From Datura wrightii (taxonomy: Eukaryota > Streptophyta > Magnoliopsida > Solanales > Solanaceae), in NCBI GenBank assembly GCA_035772735.1, contig JASDFA010000027.1, forward strand, positions 33,400,001 to 33,464,000: a stretch of 64,000 nt of DNA. The letters are read 5' to 3'. A program made the position numbers and the translations under genes. Positions 59,458 through 64,000 of the stretch are shown here, piece after piece. The notes below the pieces were generated by a model that was not told the origin of the DNA, made no database searches, and saw nothing but the letters and a program-made list of their open reading frames with translations. How positions within the stretch are numbered: the first letter of the stretch is position 1; every line of letters starts with the position of its first letter.

Positions 59458-60743
59458 CTAGAGCAAGCGCTTCGACTGGAATATCTGGAGTAAGTGCAAA
59501 CAACCAATTATACCAACAATTTCTGGATTTTATACAATCCCAGCAGCCACAAGAAGATGCTTCACCTTCATACTCTGCAGTAACAAACGAAGAAATTAGT
59601 GAAACTGCAGAAGTATATGAAAAAAATGAAAAAACAGAGGTAATATTCCTCATAGAACCAAGGGATTTGCAATGGAAGGATGACCCTTGGCAAATAATGC
59701 AAAGATACTGTGATACAGCATCATATGCTGTCCCTACCTATAAATATCGTATGCACTATGAGAGCATACTCTCATCTATGGGGTCTGTTGAATTCCAACA
59801 TTTTTACCCTGCCAATACTAGAAAAGTTTATAACTTTTCAACATTCATTATAAAGAAGATTATCACCCCAGAAGAATGGGGAATAAGCACAATGAAAGAT
59901 AGAGAATATACTCACCAAGAACAACAGGTAAAAGTAAAGTTCAATTATTGGGATTATATTGATGGCTTTAATAAAGCTCTATTATATGAGAATGCTAATA
60001 AGAAGCATTCATGGTTTATAAAAATCTGCTCTAATAATTTCAAGAACCAAATACCAAATTGGTTTGGAAAATGGTGGACTTTATATGGACCAAGTATCAA
60101 CATTTTGCCAGAAGAGTTCAAGAGCTTATATGCTGAATGGGTGGATATTTCACCTAGATTAATAAAGTTACAACAAGAAGATATATATTTTGAGCGAATA
60201 TCCTCAATGTATTTCTTTATTGAATTTTCAATTCCGTGGATCATGAAATGGACAATTGAAGTTCAAAACACGGAAGAAGGATTTCCATGTCTAAAAAGAA
60301 TTTTGTATACAAAATTCTGGAGTAAATTACTCCACAAGGATGCGGAAGGAAAAATCCCTGGACAAGAGTTGATAGACTCTATAAAAAATTCCATTGAAAC
60401 AGGGAAAAAACAATCTCAGATGATATCTGATAAGGAAGAAATAAGCCCCTTTAAATAAATTTTCAGAAAATTAAAAATGAAAAAGGGAGCTATTTCCAAA
60501 ACAGAACTGATTGCTTCATACATGCAAGAAGTTAAGAAGGATTTGGCAAAACATTTAGGGATGGAATTTCCAGACAATATGTCCATAACCACTTCTTCAA
60601 ATGAAGATGAAGAAAACTGTCTAGCAGGAGAATCCCAGAGTGTTCATAGCACTGAGGAGATGGACATAGAATCATTTCTCCGGCAATTCAAAAATCAGTC
60701 GGAAGAATCTTCCACGTCAAGAGAAGGACAAATGAAAAAGTAA
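59458..60743 (+). pseudogene. EPRV ORF downstream of RNase H (copy 3), 5'-truncated
   Basis: This is the best preserved of the three copies. It is open from the junction region through 60,456, including WKDDPWQIMQRYCDTASYAV and the aromatic central domain. One stop (TAA, 60,456-60,458) separates it from the C-terminal part 60,477-60,743. The Arg/Gly-rich start present in copies L and R is missing. Protein function is unassigned; see copy L. Confidence 0.7.
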
Positions 60744-60852
60744 AAGAAGAAGAAGACAATGGAGAAAAGGACAATCAGCTTTTATAAAAGTTGAAAAAAT
60801 CTGTAGCCTTTGATAAAGCATTAGGACCCCATGTCGGTCCAATTATTTAATA

Positions 60853-60991
60853 TGATGTAAGCTATGATGTATTTTATTTTGATTCTTTCTTATTGATCCG
60901 CCTATATAAGGATCAACTTTGTTTAAGAGGAGGCAGGCTGGAGCCAACCCTGCTTTGTATTCTCTCTTGTAAATTTTCTTTCTGAAATAAA
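60853..60991 (+). promoter_or_regulatory. EPRV promoter (copy 3): as-1-like element, TATA box and poly(A) signal
   Basis: TGATGTAAGCTATGATG (60,853-60,869), TATATAAGG (60,903) and AATAAA (60,986-60,991) lie in the same order and spacing as in copy R. One base in the as-1-like spacer differs. Confidence 0.6.
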
Positions 60992-61412
60992 AAATTGTAA
61001 ATTTCTCTACTTCTGGAATTGGAGTCTACGTACAAGGTATTAATTTTCTTATCTTGAATATATTATCTTTTAATATCGGATTAGCCTAAATGATAGGCTA
61101 AACACCTGTGTTGGACTGATAACACACTAGACATCAGTAATATGGAAATGATTGCTAAATTGAGAAAAGTTTCATTCCGGTGATTCCGAGGTCGAGTTTG
61201 AGGTTAAGTTACTGTAGCCCCGATAATGATAAAGTCTGTGCTTTGCACGGTAGCCCCTGTGAGCCCGTGTTAGCCGTGTGGAAGGCGTTGTTAGGGCGTT
61301 AAGGGGTGAGTTTAGGCTTTATCATTTTCTAAGTTGCAGCAACTTGTAAAAGGACCTCTAAACTATAAAAGTTCCTACGGTTCCACCGAAGCGATCCTGT
61401 TTCGAAAATGGT

Positions 61413-61471
61413 TATTATTATTGTCGTCATCATCATCATCACCACCACCACCACCACTATTAATATGATGT

Positions 61472-61534
<63 letters not shown>

Positions 61535-61647
61535 CTATTTTGTATAGTTAATTTTGTATAAATCTATCCCTTTTTTTATCTTTCTATTTCCTTTTTAAAA
61601 AAAAGTTAATAAAGTGAAAATAGTCAAAATGATATATATATAATATA

Positions 61648-61689
<42 letters not shown>

Positions 61690-61917
61690 AACACTCTTTT
61701 TTGTATAGTTAATTTTATATAAATCTATCCCCCCATTTTTTTTGCAAATCTTTCTATTTCCTTTTTTAAAAAAAGTTAATAAAGTGAACTCTTTTTTGTA
61801 TAGTTAATTTTATATAAATCTATCCCCCCATTTTTTTTTTGCAAATCTTTCTATTTCCTTTTTAAAAAAAAGTTAATAAAGTGAAAATACACAAAATGAT
61901 AAATAAAAAGAGAAAAT
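61413..61917. repeat. Microsatellites and a degenerate tandem repeat next to EPRV copy 3
   Basis: The order is (ATT/ATC/ACC)n at 61,413-61,460, (TA)n at 61,475-61,502, (AAT)n to 61,530 and (TA)n at 61,632-61,684. A block with TTTTGTATAGTTAATTTTAT and TTTCTATTTCCTTTTTAAAA occurs three times (about 61,535, 61,695 and 61,790). It is non-coding. Confidence 0.75.
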
Positions 61918-62593
61918 GGTCAAATTTACCCCTCAACTATCTGAAGTGGGTCAATTATACCCTCCGTTTGTAATTGAGACCAAATATACCCTTGCTGCTA
62001 AGAAGATAGACCACTTATACCCCTAAAAACTAATAGTTTGCCACGTTATTTTTTTAGACATTGTAAGTTTATATACTTGCTGACATGACCTCCACCTCAG
62101 TATATACACATCATTAAAAAAAATAAATTTATATACATGTGTAAATTAAATAAGCAAGTCTATTTGACCCTTCTTATTAACCCAACTATCCTACCCGACT
62201 TGACCCAATCCAAACAAATAATGTAAAATAAATGGATTAAAAGAACCCTTGCTCCTCATTTGTACGCTTCTTCTCGGAGGAAGCTTCAATAGCGGCCTAC
62301 CCAAAAATTTGTTAAGGTTAGTTCTTCCTCTTTCAAAATAAAGAAGGGTCAAATAGGCTTGCTTATTTAATTTACACACATATATAATTTTTTCTAATGA
62401 TGTGTATATACTGAGGTGGAGGCCATGTTAGCAAATATATAAACTTACAATGTCTAAAAAAATGACGTGGCAAACTATTAGTTTTTAGGGGTATAAGTGG
62501 TCTATCTTCTTAGCAGCAAGGGTATATTTGGTCTCATTTACAAACGGAGGGTATAATTGACCCACTTCAGATAGTTGAGGGATAAATTTGACC
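61918..62593. mobile_element. Long-TIR foldback element (MULE- or MITE-like)
   Basis: The ends GGTCAAATTTACCCCTCAAC and its inverted counterpart at 62,574-62,593 start inverted repeats that continue inward for well over 200 bp, including GTGGGTCAATTATACCCTCCGTTTG and GCAAGTCTATTTGACCCTTCTT. The whole 676-bp unit is close to a giant hairpin with a unique centre near 62,190-62,320. No transposase is present. No clear 8-9-bp target duplication is visible, so the superfamily is uncertain. Confidence 0.7.
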
Positions 62594-64000
62594 TTTTTTC
62601 CTAAATAAAATAACAAATAAACTAAATAAATTATTAAAATAGAATCTTTGACTTTCTTTCTTCTTCTTATTATTTTTCCTTTTACTCATTGTTTGTTTTT
62701 ATTTTCTTTTTTATTCTGTTCTAACTTTATGCTAAATTTTTGATATTCACTCGTTACTAGAACATTCTCATTAATTTCTCCTATGAATTTCAAGTATTCT
62801 TTTTTCCGTTTATAAATTCAAAGGTCCAGTGGAGAAAAAGGGAGAGGACAGAAATCAAAAATTACATTCACATAAGAGTTCGTGTAGTAAAATAATATAA
62901 AGTTCTATAGTTTCATGTCAAAACTTGTATAAAACTTTTAACCCCTACTTTTGTTTTGCTTTCTCATTTCACCTGTGATATTCATGAAACTTTAAACCTC
63001 TCAGTGGAAGTCTGACTCTTTTTGAACATGTACGTGATGGGTGTTGGATGACTTGAAGAATAGATGAAGAGACAAAGAGTTATTTATATAACGTTGATTC
63101 TAGAGAAGCACAACAGATAGTAATAGTGTTGATGCCTTCCTTTGAAATTATAAAATGACCTTATATTGTTAATGCTCCGGTTTGCTGTCTTCTTATATTT
63201 GTTTCAATTCTTCTCTGCTTCTGACCTATTTTTGTTAATCTACACTGGTCACTACATATGGTTTGGTGGGCTGTAGAAGAGTGAGATGATGAATGCATAT
63301 GGTGTGTGTGTTTATATAGTGTGTTCAAGATTTAAAGCTTAACAATTCTTCCAACTTCTATAATTAAATGATGTATATATAAATTGTAACTGAAGGAATT
63401 TGAAAAACTGATGTTTGCCTAACGTGTTTCTTAAGAAGGAAAAAGAAATTTATTTTAGAAGGTAATGATTTAAATATTATTATTTTATTAGATATTTCAA
63501 TGGAGGGTCGTCATTATTTACTGAAATTGTATGTTAACCTTCAGGTAGTTAAAATATTATTGTTTAATATATAATTAGAAATTCATTATATTTTGATTTA
63601 CTATATGGACAAAATACTAATCCAACTTTAAAGGTAAGAGCTTCCCACTGCATTTGAAGTAGAAAGAAGATAGATAGGATTAGTTGCACTAAGACATCCT
63701 ATTGTGGATATTTATAATGATGAAAATAAATGGGACATATTTAGGGTAAAGTGAATGTGAAGCAGTGAAGAATATGAAAAGGTTGAGGAAAAAAATTAAT
63801 ACACGAAAAGGTGAAAAATATAAATAATTAGTAATAACTAAGGTAATTTACATTGCTATTAAAAATAAATTCAAAACAAGTAATTAATTTACAATGATGA
63901 AAATAAATGGGACATATTTAGGGAAAAGTGAATGTGAAGCATTAATATCTCGTACCATTTAATGAGACTAACTTTTGGTCAAACAAGCGATAACTAGCCG
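62594..64000. other. AT-rich DNA, no gene recognised; old repeat fragments near the end
   Basis: No supported reading frame is found. A (GT)n run occurs near 63,302. Segments at 63,530-63,640 and 63,740-63,890 resemble 40,840-40,945 and 36,700-36,840, the DNA flanking Helitron H7. A 45-bp block with AATGGGACATATTTAGGG is repeated at about 63,713 and 63,893. Confidence 0.5.

Larger units (their letters stand above)
59453..61412 (+). mobile_element. Endogenous pararetrovirus copy 3, 3' fragment
   Basis: It starts abruptly inside the ORF downstream of RNase H (matching 50,990 onward) and runs through the promoter and leader to TGGT at 61,409-61,412. It then switches to microsatellite DNA unlike that flanking copies L and R. 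Several stops common to L and R are sense codons here, so it represents a separate lineage of the same virus family. Confidence 0.88.

Noticed and set aside
42821..61412. Possibility of a replication-competent endogenous virus
   Set aside because: All copies are truncated and carry stops or frameshifts. The movement-protein region is absent and no copy has an intact polymerase.
1..64000. tRNA, rRNA or CRISPR-like arrays
   Set aside because: No tRNA or rRNA gene was recognised. The regular repeats are tandem arrays without spacers and the sequence is from a plant nuclear genome.

Overview
The window is plant nuclear DNA from an AT-rich, transposon-packed region. Several features suggest a nightshade (Solanaceae), probably Solanum: a Tat/Ogre-type large retrotransposon derivative, Helitron-like elements carrying gene fragments, and an endogenous pararetrovirus (EPRV, Caulimoviridae) of a type known from Solanaceae. 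I see no intact host gene. Every coding region I recognise is a broken transposon or virus gene, or a host-gene fragment carried by a Helitron-like element. The species assignment is inference.

Region 1 (1-20,705) is a nested retrotransposon stack. A Ty3/gypsy element on the minus strand leaves the start of its reverse transcriptase, protease, zinc knuckle and gag at 1-2,044, a tRNA-iMet primer site at 2,438-2,449, and its 5' LTR running from 2,454 out to 20,705. That LTR is split by a PIF/Harbinger-like MITE (2,572-3,500, TAA target duplications) and by a 15-kb LTR element (3,704-18,670, CACCT target duplications). The second element has LTRs of about 4.8 and 5.0 kb and an interior with only gag remnants and long tandem-repeat fields, so it is LARD-like and non-autonomous.

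Region 2 (20,706-36,660) is an accumulation of Helitron-like elements, AT microsatellites and a short repeat family with a strong 5' hairpin. Two related Helitrons (25,419-28,730 and 30,415-33,575) both carry the start of a ribosomal protein L37 gene.

Region 3 (36,251-59,457) is a large palindrome. The left arm holds a Helitron with a frameshifted GNA1 (glucosamine-6-phosphate N-acetyltransferase) pseudogene, then other DNA, then a minus-strand EPRV. The right arm repeats all of this in inverted order. The fold point is an 81-bp-arm hairpin at 48,275-48,462 inside the EPRV coat-protein region. The right arm has lost the EPRV segment from coat protein to mid reverse transcriptase, and a single LTR (48,465-49,916) sits in its place.

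Region 4 (59,453-64,000) starts with a third, partial EPRV copy joined to the palindrome at a 5-bp microhomology. It is followed by microsatellites, a long-TIR foldback element (61,918-62,593) and unassigned AT-rich DNA. No functional gene system is evident. The interest lies in the rearrangement history, the EPRV termini and promoter, and the captured gene fragments. The inverted EPRV arms could make hairpin RNA if they are transcribed, but that is untested inference.
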